NCBI GenBank assembly: GCA_026225395.1
Contig: JAMFSR010000019.1
Span: 62,001-126,000 of the forward strand
DNA: 64,000 nucleotides
Source of the DNA: Granulicella sapmiensis
GTDB lineage: Bacteria; Acidobacteriota; Terriglobia; Terriglobales; Acidobacteriaceae
Direction: 5' to 3'
Made by a program: the position numbers and the translations under genes. The notes under the pieces are model-generated. The model ran no database searches, was not told the DNA's origin, and saw only the letters and a program-made list of their open reading frames with translations. Of this stretch, positions 42,671 through 51,905 are shown in pieces. The first letter of the stretch is position 1. Every line of letters begins with the position of its first letter.

Positions 42671-43429
42671 CTACCGCGCCGGCCCTTCGCTGTAGCGAAG
42701 CAAGAGGCAGGTGATGTTGTCGATGCCGCCAGACTCCTTCGCGGAGTCGATCAGCCGCTGGCAGGAGCTTTCAAGGTCACTGGTGTCGATCAGGATGTTG
42801 AACTCCGGGGAATCCAGGTAGCGCGTCAGGCCGTCGCTGCACAGCAGCACCGTGTCGCCGTCGCTCAGATCGACCGGAAAAAACTCCGGATGCACTTCTT
42901 CCGCGGCGCCAATGGCGCGGGTGATGGTGGAAGCAAAGCGCGCGAGCTCCGGTGCGTTCGCGTCTTCGGCGCGAATGCTGCCCGTGCGTATGAGCTCGTT
43001 GATGTAGGAGTGATCGCTCGTGACCTGCCCCCAGCCTTCCTGCTGCAGTACATAGGCGCGACTGTCGCCCACATTGCCGATCAGCAGCGTATTGCCCGCG
43101 ATGGCTGCAGCTACGAGCGTGGTGCCCATGTTGTGATGCTCGTCGCCGCGTCCGGCGCGATAGACGGCAGCGTTGGCGGCGCGGATGGAGGCCGAAAGCC
43201 GATCCTCGAACGCGGAGAGCGTGAAGCCCTCGGAGTGATCGGCCTGCACTGCAAAGGACTCCATGGCGGTGCTGCAAGCCATGCCGCTGGCGACTTCCCC
43301 TGCGGCTGCTCCGCCCATGCCGTCGCAGACGAGATAGAGACCATGCTCGGAGTCGATGCCGAAGGTGTCCTCGTTGTTGGTGCGAACACGCCCAACGTCA
43401 GTGAGCGCAGCTACTTGAATCGAGGACAA
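42671..43429 (-). CDS. PP2C-type protein phosphatase
   Basis: 252 residues with full PP2C metal-site motifs: GRVRTNNEDTF, CDGMGG, IGNVGDSRAYVL, TSDHSYI, CSDGLTRYL and GGIDNITCL. It should dephosphorylate Ser/Thr on proteins in the cytoplasm, opposing Hanks-type kinases; no kinase is adjacent. The TTG at 43429 has GGAG 8 nt upstream and gives the usual N-terminus; starts at 43483/43480 lack such a site. Confidence 0.88.
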   Translation of the reverse strand: MSSIQVAALTDVGRVRTNNEDTFGIDSEHGLYLVCDGMGGAAAGEVASGMACSTAMESFAVQADHSEGFTLSAFEDRLSASIRAANAAVYRAGRGDEHHNMGTTLVAAAIAGNTLLIGNVGDSRAYVLQQEGWGQVTSDHSYINELIRTGSIRAEDANAPELARFASTITRAIGAAEEVHPEFFPVDLSDGDTVLLCSDGLTRYLDSPEFNILIDTSDLESSCQRLIDSAKESGGIDNITCLLLRYSEGPAR

Positions 43430-43508
43430 GAAAGGACTCCGGTATGTTGCAAAGTGCGGTGGCGGGAATATCTGATTCATCAAGGGCCCAAAGGTTGGAC
43501 GAGCCGGT

Positions 43509-44804
43509 TCAGGTATCGGCGCCCGTCAGTAAGATGCGGATGTCTCTTAGATTATTGCCCGAAGGCCCGGTAACGATAGTGTCTCCCAGCGCGGCCAGCA
43601 GCGTAGAGGCATCAAAACGAGCTAGCGCGTCGGCTGGGTCGAGGGTTTTCTCTTGTGCGCGGAGGGTTGTGCTGTCGTCAACGACGGCACCCGCAGCCAC
43701 GCTGTTGCCGTCGATGCCATCCGACCCGGCGCTTAGCAAGGTCGTGCCCAGGGGCAGCGAGGCCGTGGCAAAAAGAGCAAGCTGCTGGTTGCGTCCGCCT
43801 GCTCCGGAGACAGCCGGAAGCCGAACGGTGACCTCGCCTCCGGAAAGCAGGCAGGATTTCCCATGCAGGCGGCTAAGCCGTTCGAGCAGATAGGCCGCGG
43901 CCTGTTCGTAGTCCCAGTCATCGCACCCGTTGTCGATCGTGACGGTAAAGCCCATGCGCTCGGCAGACTCCTTGGCCGCTTCAAGCAGCGCCGTGTTGTC
44001 GAGCAGGACAACGTGTTCGGCGCCCTTGAAGGCCGTGTCGTCTGGCTTGGGTGTTTCTTCAAGCTTAGGGATCACTGCCCGGATAGAAGCTGGCAGTGAA
44101 GGCAGAAACTCCTCAATAAGCTCCCGCGTCTGTTCGAGCGTGGTGGAATCCGGCAGCGTCGGGCCCGAAGCCAGAGCATCGAGCGCATCGGCAGGCACGT
44201 CCGAGATCAGCAGTGTCAGCTTCGCCGCTGCGGAAGCCGCCGCAGCCAGCCGTCCGCCTTTGACGGCGGAAAAATGCTTCCGCACCGTGTTCACCTGCCG
44301 AATCGTCGCGCCGGAAGCTACAAGCTGCCGGTAGAACTCGATCAGGTCATCCAGCGGGATCGATGGGTCGATCGGCTCCTCGAACATCGCTGATGCACCG
44401 CCGGAGATCAGGAACAGCACCAGCGTCTTCGTATCGGCGCTTCGCAGCATCGCAAGCGCGGCCTTCGCAGCTTCAAGGGAAGCCGCATTCGGCAGCGGGT
44501 GCCCACCCGCAAAGTAAAGGTCGGATGCGGCGAGCGTTTGCGGCGGAAACGGCGCACAGATCACCGAACGCACCTGCAGGCCTGCTGGAAGAATCCGCCG
44601 CACAGCCTCAAACAGCGTCGCGCCAGCCTTGCCGATGGAGACGATTTGCACGCTGGCAAAGGCCGCCAGATCGTACTCATACGCACCAGCTCGCAGCACG
44701 CCGTCCCGAACGTGTAACAGCCGTTCGCAGGCCGCCTCTACCGTCGTCGCAGCCATAGCTTCGGAGAAGATCTGGCGTGCGATCTGGCGGCTGGCTTCGG
44801 ACAT
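43509..44804 (-). CDS. Glycerate 2-kinase (DUF4147/MOFRL type)
   Basis: 431-residue class II glycerate kinase that phosphorylates D-glycerate to 2-phosphoglycerate. N-terminal DUF4147 part: IVSIGKAGATLF, FLISGGASAMFEEP, RKHFSAVKGGRLA and SDVPADALDALASGPT; C-terminal MOFRL part: LLSGGEVTVRL, GGRNQQLALF and SAGSDGIDGNS. No glyoxylate or serine-cycle genes are adjacent. Confidence 0.9.
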   Translation of the reverse strand: MSEASRQIARQIFSEAMAATTVEAACERLLHVRDGVLRAGAYEYDLAAFASVQIVSIGKAGATLFEAVRRILPAGLQVRSVICAPFPPQTLAASDLYFAGGHPLPNAASLEAAKAALAMLRSADTKTLVLFLISGGASAMFEEPIDPSIPLDDLIEFYRQLVASGATIRQVNTVRKHFSAVKGGRLAAAASAAAKLTLLISDVPADALDALASGPTLPDSTTLEQTRELIEEFLPSLPASIRAVIPKLEETPKPDDTAFKGAEHVVLLDNTALLEAAKESAERMGFTVTIDNGCDDWDYEQAAAYLLERLSRLHGKSCLLSGGEVTVRLPAVSGAGGRNQQLALFATASLPLGTTLLSAGSDGIDGNSVAAGAVVDDSTTLRAQEKTLDPADALARFDASTLLAALGDTIVTGPSGNNLRDIRILLTGADT

Positions 44805-44826
44805 CAGGGAAGTATTTCATGCGCAC

Positions 44827-44862
44827 AAACGAAAACCCGGCACCGAAATCGGCAACCGGGTT
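44827..44862 (-). terminator. Terminator after the DUF882 gene
   Basis: On the minus strand AACCCGG-N15-CCGGGTT followed by TTCGTTTG. It separates the DUF882 gene from the glycerate kinase. Confidence 0.7.
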
Positions 44863-44883
44863 CGTTCTGTTTCAACGAGGTGA

Positions 44884-45543
44884 TTAATCGCTGTTCGCGC
44901 CGGCGAACGTCCACTGCCGCACCGGGCCGACGTCTACATGGACGAACTGGCTCACGGGATAATAGCCGACGCCGCCTTCGTGCAGGCTCAGCGCCGTGTC
45001 GCGAAGTCTTGCCGTGGTCACGCCCGGAACGCGGATATCGATCGCCTTGGCCTGCATGTGCTGCGAGTTCTTCGCCACACCGGTCTGTGCCGGCGAAGCC
45101 GTCCCGCCGCGCGTGCGAAGGAAGTTGTTCGACCACGGCGTCCGGTAGCCGCAGACCACGTCGATCACGCTATCGTTCTTGCCCAGCTTGGCCATCAGCT
45201 GGTGCAGCAGGTCAAACTCTTTGGGGTCGTAATGGCTCTGGTCTTCCGTCCGATGGTCGCGCAGAAAGTGGTTGAGCTTGTCCATCGCGTCCGGCAGGTA
45301 GGTATTGCCCACGCGGTAGACAACATCGATGCTTTCGCCGGTATGCAGGTGATGGAGCTTCAGCTCATACTTCTGGCCTGTAGGCGTGGCTGCGACAGTC
45401 TGGGTCGCTTCCATGGTGGTTTCTCGCATGCCACATCCGGGCATCAGCAGGCAGGCGGCGGAAAGTGCTGTGAGGGCAAGGCCGGTCGTGAGAGTGCGCT
45501 TCAGAAACAGGGGCCTAGTTACAGAGGGAAGACGCAGGTTCAA
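44884..45543 (-). CDS. DUF882 / YcbK-like M15 family protein, putative lipoprotein
   Basis: 219 residues. A hydrophobic leader ends LLMPGC, a possible lipobox. The mature part is DUF882: LHTGESIDVVYR, DVVCGYRTPWSNN, SQHMQAKAIDIRVPG and FVHVDVGPVRQW; the His and Asp residues in these motifs match the zinc site of M15 D,D-peptidase-like proteins, so peptidoglycan trimming is likely. The TTG at 45543 has GGAG upstream; a TTG at 45615 would put extra residues before the signal. Confidence 0.82.
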   Translation of the reverse strand: MNLRLPSVTRPLFLKRTLTTGLALTALSAACLLMPGCGMRETTMEATQTVAATPTGQKYELKLHHLHTGESIDVVYRVGNTYLPDAMDKLNHFLRDHRTEDQSHYDPKEFDLLHQLMAKLGKNDSVIDVVCGYRTPWSNNFLRTRGGTASPAQTGVAKNSQHMQAKAIDIRVPGVTTARLRDTALSLHEGGVGYYPVSQFVHVDVGPVRQWTFAGANSD

Positions 45544-45844
45544 GGGTTCGGATCTCCGGAAAGCGGGATATCGTACTTGGAGAGAAATTAGCCAGAGGCG
45601 AATGCTATTCGCCAATCTTCATTTCCCTTCCTCTATTCTAACGCTGAACTTCGCTCTAGGTTGCGGACGATAGTTGTAAACGATTTGTCACACCAGATAC
45701 CCCGGATGGCCCATTTGCGAAGGAAGTTTGGGTTTCCAGCGGATCACCCCCGGTCGCCGCGTTCGTCCCTTACATTTGTCACTCGTTTTGTCCCCCGGCC
45801 CCGTCGTACTCTACTGCTAACCCATGCTGCACCAGAGGTTATCG

Positions 45845-47041
45845 ATGTCGACTGCTGCAAATCCTCCATTTTTCGCTCCGCCCCCGAACAAAACCCACGA
45901 GCAACCGCGCAACGCCTCGGTTCCCTGGTACATCTGGGCTGGCGCGTTCGCCGTCACCTCGGCGACCATCGGCGGAGCGTGGGACGTCTCCTGGCACCGC
46001 TCCATCGGCCGCGACAGCTTCTGGACCCCCGCGCACATGGCGATTTATGCCTGCGGGGTTCTCGCCGGCATCATCGGCCTCTACCTGGTCGCGCGCGCCA
46101 CCTTCGGTTCGGATGCCGAAATGCGCGCCAACTCGGTCAGCATCTTCGGCCTGCGCGCCCCGCTTGGCGTCTTCCTCGCCGGCTGGGGCGGCGTGGCGAT
46201 GCTCACCTCCGCGCCCTTCGACAACTGGTGGCACAACGCTTATGGGCTTGACGTCAAGATCGTCAGCCCGCCGCACACGCTGCTCATCCTCGGCATTCGC
46301 GCTATCGGCGTCGGCATCCTGTTCCTCATCCTCGCCGCCATGAACCGCGCGGAGGAAAACGGTGCCACTAACTACAAGGCCCTGCAGTGGCTCTACCTCT
46401 ACACCGGCGGCCTCATGGTTGGCGGCCAGATGTTCTTCCTGCAGGAGTTCACCGAACAATCCAAGCTGCATCGCGCCTCCTGCTACATTGCGCTCGCGAT
46501 TGCGGTACCCATCATCTTTGCGTTGTTTTCGCAGTCCGCTCGCTACCGCTGGGCTGCCACAGTCACGGCCGCGGTCTACATGGCGTTCATCATCGGCGAA
46601 ATCCTGATCCTTCCGCTCTTTCCCGCGCAGCCCAAGCTTGGCCCGGTCTTCTATCCGGTCACGCATTTTGTCCCGGCAGAGTTTCCCAAGCTCATCATCT
46701 TCCCAGCCCTGGCACTTGACCTGCTCTGGACCAGGACCAAAAGCTGGAAGCTATGGCAGATCGCCATCGTCTCCGGTGTTCTTTTCACGGTGGTCATGGT
46801 TGCCGTCGAGTGGCCGTTCGGCAACTTCCTCATGTCGCATGCCAGCCAGAACCGCTTCTTTGGCACGATGTACTTCGACTACAACGCGCGCCCCACCAGC
46901 TATGGATTCCGCCGCCTCTTCTTCCACCCGCAGTACGGTATGGAGCTCGTCCGCGGTCTCTTCATCGCCGTCCTCTGCGGCATAGCTTCTACCTGGGTCG
47001 GTCTTGCATTTGGCAAGTGGATGCGTGGGGTGCAGCGATGA
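45845..47041 (+). CDS. Polytopic membrane protein with paired Trp-His motifs, unknown function
   Basis: 398 residues with roughly 9-10 membrane helices. Two similar segments stand out: GAWDVSWHRSIGRDSFWTPA followed by HM, and FDNWWHNAYGLDVKIVSPPH. Both have an acidic residue, WH, and a Pro-x-His or Pro-His at the start of the next helix, as if duplicated, and could bind metal at the outer face. The stop overlaps the start of the His/Met-rich protein (ATGA), so the two are made together. I do not recognise the family. Confidence 0.65.
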   Translation: MSTAANPPFFAPPPNKTHEQPRNASVPWYIWAGAFAVTSATIGGAWDVSWHRSIGRDSFWTPAHMAIYACGVLAGIIGLYLVARATFGSDAEMRANSVSIFGLRAPLGVFLAGWGGVAMLTSAPFDNWWHNAYGLDVKIVSPPHTLLILGIRAIGVGILFLILAAMNRAEENGATNYKALQWLYLYTGGLMVGGQMFFLQEFTEQSKLHRASCYIALAIAVPIIFALFSQSARYRWAATVTAAVYMAFIIGEILILPLFPAQPKLGPVFYPVTHFVPAEFPKLIIFPALALDLLWTRTKSWKLWQIAIVSGVLFTVVMVAVEWPFGNFLMSHASQNRFFGTMYFDYNARPTSYGFRRLFFHPQYGMELVRGLFIAVLCGIASTWVGLAFGKWMRGVQR

Positions 47042-48546
47042 GGACAGGGTTCAGGTTCCAGGGCCCAGGGCTCAGGGTTGTTCTGCTTGCGTGGCTCGCC
47101 GTGTTCTGCAGCGCCGCACCCGCATGGGCGCACATTGGTAACAAGGATGTCTTCGAGCAGGTGAACGTCGGCCCCTACACGCTTTTTGTCACAATCCGCA
47201 CTCCCACGGTCATCCCCGGCGTCGCCATCATCGAAGTCCGCAGCTCCGGCGCGCCCATCGACTCCCTCACCATCACGCCGCTGCTCCTCACCGGCGAAGC
47301 TTCCAAGCATCCGCCGACGCCGGACGCGATGAAGCGCTCCAAAGACGACCCGCAGTTCTTCACCGGCTCCCTCTGGCTCATGGGTACGGGCTCGTGGCAG
47401 GTTCGCTTCGGCATTCAGGGCGCGGCCGGCCCTGAGGCCACCAGCGTTCCCGTCGCCGCCGCTGCTACGGCGCTGCTCCACATGCAGCGGCCCATGGGCA
47501 TCATGCTTGGTGTGCTGGGATTCGTTCTGGTGCTGGGCATCGTCGGTATCGTCTCCGGCGCTGTCCGCGAGTCGCGACTGCAGCCCGGCCTCGCGCCCGA
47601 CGCGAACCGCCGCCAGAAAGCCCTCGCCGCCGGCGCCTTTGCTCTTGTCCTCGCGGTCGCCGCTGTCTACCTCGGCGGCAAGTGGTGGAACGTGGAAGCC
47701 GCCGACTATGCAGAGGAGATGCACAAAAACTCGGAGCTCAAACCAACGATCACCGGTAGCACGCTCAACCTGCATCTCGGCGATCCGGACAAAGATGCGC
47801 CCAACGGCTGGCTCGAAGTCACGAACAGCCAGTTGCTCCTCGATCACGGCCACCTCATGCACCTCTACGCCATCCGCTCACCCGAGATGGACGCTGTCTT
47901 CCACCTCCACCCCGAACCCACCGGCGACAAGGGTCTCGCGATGACGCTTCCCGCCATGCCCCCGGGCACCTACAAGCTCTACGGCGACGTGGTCTTCCCC
48001 AGCGGCTTTCCCGAAACCGAAACCGCGACCATCACCATCCCCGCCAACGTCTCCACCGCACCGCTCGGATCAGAAGACGCCAGCGCCACACCCGCGCCAC
48101 TTTCCGCCGGCGAACTCGGCCCCACCTACAAGCTCCCCGACGGCTACACCATGGTCTGGAACAAGCCCGCGTCCATCACCGCGAGCACGCCTTACGCTTT
48201 CCAGTTCACGCTGCTCGACGCTAGCGGCCTTCCAGCATCCGACATGCAGCCGTACCTCGGTATGGCCGGCCACGCGGCGTTCGTGAAAACGGACGGCACC
48301 ACCTTCGCCCACACGCACCCGGAAGGCTCCGCCGCCATGCCCGCCATGATGCTCGCCGACGCCAGCACCATGTCCACCGGCGATATGCACGACATGAGCG
48401 GCATGGCCGGTATGAACAACGACCCCATCAAGCCCACCGTCGACTTCCCCTACGGCTTCCCCTCATCCGGCCGTTACCGCATCTTCATCCAGATGAAGCA
48501 CGGCTCGACGGTGGAAACAGGAGTCTTTGATGCCGAGGTGAAATAG
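47038..48546 (+). CDS. Exported His/Met-rich protein with YtkA-like domains
   Basis: 502 residues. A signal peptide ends PAWA, which would leave His as the first mature residue (HIGNKDVFEQ), as in CopC-like copper proteins. A beta domain follows, then two membrane helices (about residues 155-180 and 198-218), then a second extracytoplasmic part with LMHLYAIRSPEMDAVFHLHP, FAHTHPEGSAAM and the Met-rich MSTGDMHDMSGMAGM. A role in metal, probably copper, handling is inferred. The signal-peptide n-region is encoded by a GGTTCAGGTTCCAGG-like repeat. Coupled to the preceding gene by ATGA. Confidence 0.65.
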   Translation: MRTGFRFQGPGLRVVLLAWLAVFCSAAPAWAHIGNKDVFEQVNVGPYTLFVTIRTPTVIPGVAIIEVRSSGAPIDSLTITPLLLTGEASKHPPTPDAMKRSKDDPQFFTGSLWLMGTGSWQVRFGIQGAAGPEATSVPVAAAATALLHMQRPMGIMLGVLGFVLVLGIVGIVSGAVRESRLQPGLAPDANRRQKALAAGAFALVLAVAAVYLGGKWWNVEAADYAEEMHKNSELKPTITGSTLNLHLGDPDKDAPNGWLEVTNSQLLLDHGHLMHLYAIRSPEMDAVFHLHPEPTGDKGLAMTLPAMPPGTYKLYGDVVFPSGFPETETATITIPANVSTAPLGSEDASATPAPLSAGELGPTYKLPDGYTMVWNKPASITASTPYAFQFTLLDASGLPASDMQPYLGMAGHAAFVKTDGTTFAHTHPEGSAAMPAMMLADASTMSTGDMHDMSGMAGMNNDPIKPTVDFPYGFPSSGRYRIFIQMKHGSTVETGVFDAEVK

Positions 48547-48578
48547 TAGGCACTATAAAGCGAAGCTCTGCTTTTGCC

Positions 48579-50561
48579 CTATTCACTACTCACCGCCTCT
48601 TCCGGCCTATCCGGCTGCGACAGATAAACCTCTTCCACCCGCTCCAGCGTATCGATCTCCTCCAACGGCTTGTCATCCCGTATCCGGATAATCCGCGGAA
48701 ACCGCAGCGCAAACCCGCTCGCATGCCGCGTGCTGCGCATGATGTTGTTGAACGCAACCTCCAGAATCCGAATCGGCTCGACAGTCCGAAAATGCCCATG
48801 GTCCTCCAGCGTATGCGCCTTCAGCCACGCCGTTAGCTCCAGGATCTCCGCATCTGTCACCCCCGAATACGCCTTGCCCACATTCAACAACTTACCGCGT
48901 GGTCCCTGCACGGCAAACGTGTAATCACTCAGCAACCCAGCACGCTTGCCATGCCCATACTCAGCGCCCGTGATTACGACATCCAGCGTAGCCAGTTCAC
49001 GCTTCAGCTTCACCCAGCTCAACCCACGGCGCCCGGGCAGATACACCGAGTCCGCCGCCTTGATCATCACGCCTTCATTGGCCCGCGCCCGCGCATCGGC
49101 ATACGCCTGGTCAATCGCCTCAGCCGACTCCACCAGCTTCGCAGGCGACAACAAGAGTCGTGCAACCGCGGGCTCTGCATTCGCGGCAGCCGTATCGAAC
49201 ATACTGAACTGCGATCGATCCCTATCCTCCGGCGCATCGATCGTCGAGACAGCAACCTCTGCCAAAGACGCAGCCAACGTTTCCAACCGAGCACGCCTTT
49301 CACGCAGCGGCAGGTCGAGCAGCAACACGTCATCCTGGAACAGCAGATCAAACGCCATAAATACCACCGGAATCTGCCGCCGCAGTTCGTCATCTACTTT
49401 CTTCCGCCCGATCCGTTGCCCCAACGTTGCAAACGGCAGAGCCTTGCCTGCAGCCAGATCCCATCCAAGGATCTCGCCATCCAGAATCAGCGGCCCACTC
49501 TCTGGCGCGGACACATTCGCAAACGCTTCCGCCAGTTCCGGAAAGCTCTGCGTAATGTCCTCGCGATTGCGTGAGTAGATCGCCACGCGTCCCGGCTGGC
49601 CGGGATCGCCGCAATGCAGCTGCGCCCGCATGCCGTCGTACTTGTCCTCGAGATAAGCCTGCACCTCGACGCCCACCGCAATCCCCTCGCTCGCTTCAAC
49701 GACCACCGCAGGCTCAATCGCCTCCATCACCGGCAGGTCAACGAACTCCTCTGCAACCTCTTCCGGCTCACCCTTCTTCCGCCGAACCTTCTTCGCCGCC
49801 TTCGGCTTCTCCACCTTCGGCGGCTTCGGCGTAAACCGTTCGACGGCTTCCTCCGGCGTCTCTACCGGCGACGCCAGCATGAACCCCAGCGGATGAAACA
49901 GCCGCATGTGCGCCTCGTCCAGCGTGTTCGTAAAGGCCATCGTGACGGCGCGCGCCAGATCGGCCTCCAGCATTACCGCATGTCGAACCTCCACCGCTCC
50001 CGTACCTGATGCCACAGCAATCGCCTCTTCAATCAACGACTGCTTCACCCCGATCCGCATGTCGTTCAGCATCAGCTTCAACAGGTACTTCGCTTCTATC
50101 GCCGTTGCTCGCTGCAGTAAGCCGATCAACGTCGCAGATCGAGCAGCCGTCGACCGCGCCGTAGCCATCGCATCGAAGGACACCGAAAGCTCGTCGAGCG
50201 TCAACGTGGCGTGCGCCGGCGCGTTCGTGTAGAGCACGTCAAAGGCGGCAGCCCCAAGATCCCCATGTCGCCGGTAAGCAGCTGTCAGCGCGGCGTCCGT
50301 GCAATGCGAAACCTCCTTCAGCGCCCGTGTCAGGAGCGCGCCGCCGACATTAAGTTTCCGTGGGTCGGCCTCGGGAAACGGTAGCCCCGCCAGATACAGA
50401 CAGAACAGCCCTGCATCCGCAAGCGCATGTTCCGCGATAGCGTCCTCGCGTGGCGCTGCGATAGACCCGATGGCCTCAGCAATCGCGGCGCGTTTTTTCA
50501 ATCGGCTTGGCTCGGTGGCCAGTTGATCGGCCAAAGCTGCCAGGAGTGCGAACTGCGCCAT
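48579..50561 (-). CDS. ATP-dependent DNA ligase
   Basis: 660 residues. An N-terminal DNA-binding domain (about 1-240), a Lys/Glu-rich linker (about 245-290, PKPPKVEKPKAAKKVRRKK), then the nucleotidyltransferase core with catalytic K307 in LEDKYDGMRAQLH, IYSRNRED, LILDGEILGWD, VFMAFDLL and EGVMIKAADS, and an OB domain. It resembles archaeal/LigB-type ligases rather than LigD; no Ku gene is adjacent. The ATG at 50561 has GAGGAT upstream; the start is 7 codons inside the open frame. Confidence 0.9.
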   Translation of the reverse strand: MAQFALLAALADQLATEPSRLKKRAAIAEAIGSIAAPREDAIAEHALADAGLFCLYLAGLPFPEADPRKLNVGGALLTRALKEVSHCTDAALTAAYRRHGDLGAAAFDVLYTNAPAHATLTLDELSVSFDAMATARSTAARSATLIGLLQRATAIEAKYLLKLMLNDMRIGVKQSLIEEAIAVASGTGAVEVRHAVMLEADLARAVTMAFTNTLDEAHMRLFHPLGFMLASPVETPEEAVERFTPKPPKVEKPKAAKKVRRKKGEPEEVAEEFVDLPVMEAIEPAVVVEASEGIAVGVEVQAYLEDKYDGMRAQLHCGDPGQPGRVAIYSRNREDITQSFPELAEAFANVSAPESGPLILDGEILGWDLAAGKALPFATLGQRIGRKKVDDELRRQIPVVFMAFDLLFQDDVLLLDLPLRERRARLETLAASLAEVAVSTIDAPEDRDRSQFSMFDTAAANAEPAVARLLLSPAKLVESAEAIDQAYADARARANEGVMIKAADSVYLPGRRGLSWVKLKRELATLDVVITGAEYGHGKRAGLLSDYTFAVQGPRGKLLNVGKAYSGVTDAEILELTAWLKAHTLEDHGHFRTVEPIRILEVAFNNIMRSTRHASGFALRFPRIIRIRDDKPLEEIDTLERVEEVYLSQPDRPEEAVSSE

Positions 50562-50714
50562 GCGGGGTATCCTCGTCTTCAACAGTCATCCACAAGGATG
50601 CACCCGGAGGATTCCGGGTCGTTTCTGAAGTCGAATTTTATGATGTGCGCTCAAACAGACACCAGAACGCGACCGTTTCCCCAGATGGAATCGCATCGTC
50701 ACGCCAGAACCATA

Positions 50715-51443
50715 ATGCTCAGGCGGCTGCTGGCACCGGCGATGCTGGCGAGCAGTGTACTCGCCGGCGCGCAGACTACCGGCGCCGACACCTTGCTGGA
50801 TCGAATAGCATCAGCCAGCGCAGCCTACCGCAAGTCGCTACCGGACTTCACCTGTGACGAAAGCGTCGTCAGCGCCGCCAAAGAACGCTTCAAACGTAAG
50901 GTGCAGGTCGACTTCACCGCCACTCTCCGCGTCACGCGCGGCCTGGACGGTTCGCTCGCCGAAACCTACTCGACTACCAGCTACATGGGGCATCCCACGC
51001 CCAACGGCGGGCGGTTTCCCCTGCCGTCATACATCGAAGGAGGCTTCGGCCGCGGCGTGCCGCTCTTCTTCACTGCGGAAAACCAGCGCTGCTTCGACTA
51101 CACGGTCAAAGCGCAGCAGATAACTTTCCAGTCTCGGCCCGGTGTTCGTGGCTGTCAGGAGCCGCCCAGCACCCACGGTCTTGTACGTGTTGACGCCGAC
51201 GGCAATCTCCTCCACGGCGAAACCCACCGCGACCCCGAACAGGCGCATGCCCTCGCCATGACCACCCTCACGGTTGAGGACTACGGCCCTGTCCCGCTCG
51301 ACGGCAAGGAGTTCCGCCTGCCCATCCACCTCTACGCCGAAGTCAAGGACGGCGACCACGAGCGCACCTTCACGGCGACCTACTCCAACTGCCGCCTCTT
51401 CAAGGTCTCAGCCACCATCCGCCCCGGCGACACCACCCCATAA
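50715..51443 (+). CDS. Secreted hypothetical protein
   Basis: 242 residues with a signal peptide (LLAPAMLASSVLAGAQ). No family recognised. It has four Cys (FTCDES, QRCFDY, RGCQEP, SNCRLF) that could form two disulfides and a beta-rich pattern. The ATG at 50715 is chosen to place the signal peptide at the N-terminus; in-frame ATGs at 50640 and 50685 would add hydrophilic residues before it. It is divergent from the DNA ligase. Confidence 0.6.
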   Translation: MLRRLLAPAMLASSVLAGAQTTGADTLLDRIASASAAYRKSLPDFTCDESVVSAAKERFKRKVQVDFTATLRVTRGLDGSLAETYSTTSYMGHPTPNGGRFPLPSYIEGGFGRGVPLFFTAENQRCFDYTVKAQQITFQSRPGVRGCQEPPSTHGLVRVDADGNLLHGETHRDPEQAHALAMTTLTVEDYGPVPLDGKEFRLPIHLYAEVKDGDHERTFTATYSNCRLFKVSATIRPGDTTP

Positions 51444-51579
51444 CGCCCCACGTTCCAGATCGGGAAACCGAACCCAACCCGTCATCCACCGAACAGGCTA
51501 AAGCGGCCTCGCACAATGCGATACTGCCAGAACTTCTGCGGGCTGGCTCGCACAGGGATCGCACTCCAACGGCAAGTTT

Positions 51580-51622
51580 CGCCCTGAAAAGCGAAACGCC
51601 TCGGGGTAGCAGCCCCGAGGCG
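51580..51622 (-). terminator. Strong minus-strand terminator
   Basis: Perfect 10-bp stem CGCCTCGGGG/CCCCGAGGCG with a 6-nt loop, then TTTCGCTTTT on the minus strand. No ordinary minus-strand gene lies upstream, so it must end a transcript from the 51.6-51.9 kb gap. Confidence 0.8.
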
Positions 51623-51833
51623 ATTTCCCGTAGAAGGAGGTGGTGCCTCTGCGATCCGTACGGATTCGCTTTGGTAAGCTCTCGATGACCATTCCAGGAG
51701 AAATCCTGGTCCTGTTGTTATCGAAAGTTTTGTGGTTAGTGCTGCTTCTGCTGCGCTAACCGTTACAACCTGCTCCTCTGCGTGCCAGACGTAGGGAAGC
51801 ACTTACGATTGGACGCCATCTCAGCTTTCCAAG

Positions 51834-51905
51834 TCAATCGGAATCAACGCAATCAATGGCTTCCGCACCGTTTTGGGCCACAAAGGGCCGCGAATCCTTA
51901 GCCAT
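51834..51905 (-). CDS. Possible 23-residue peptide
   Basis: Short frame MAKDSRPFVAQNGAEAIDC plus four residues, with a good ribosome site (AGAGGAT, 8 nt before the ATG) and a nearby promoter-like sequence. One Cys near the end. No family known. It could be a leader peptide of the candidate minus-strand RNA. Confidence 0.35.
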   Translation of the reverse strand: MAKDSRPFVAQNGAEAIDCVDSD

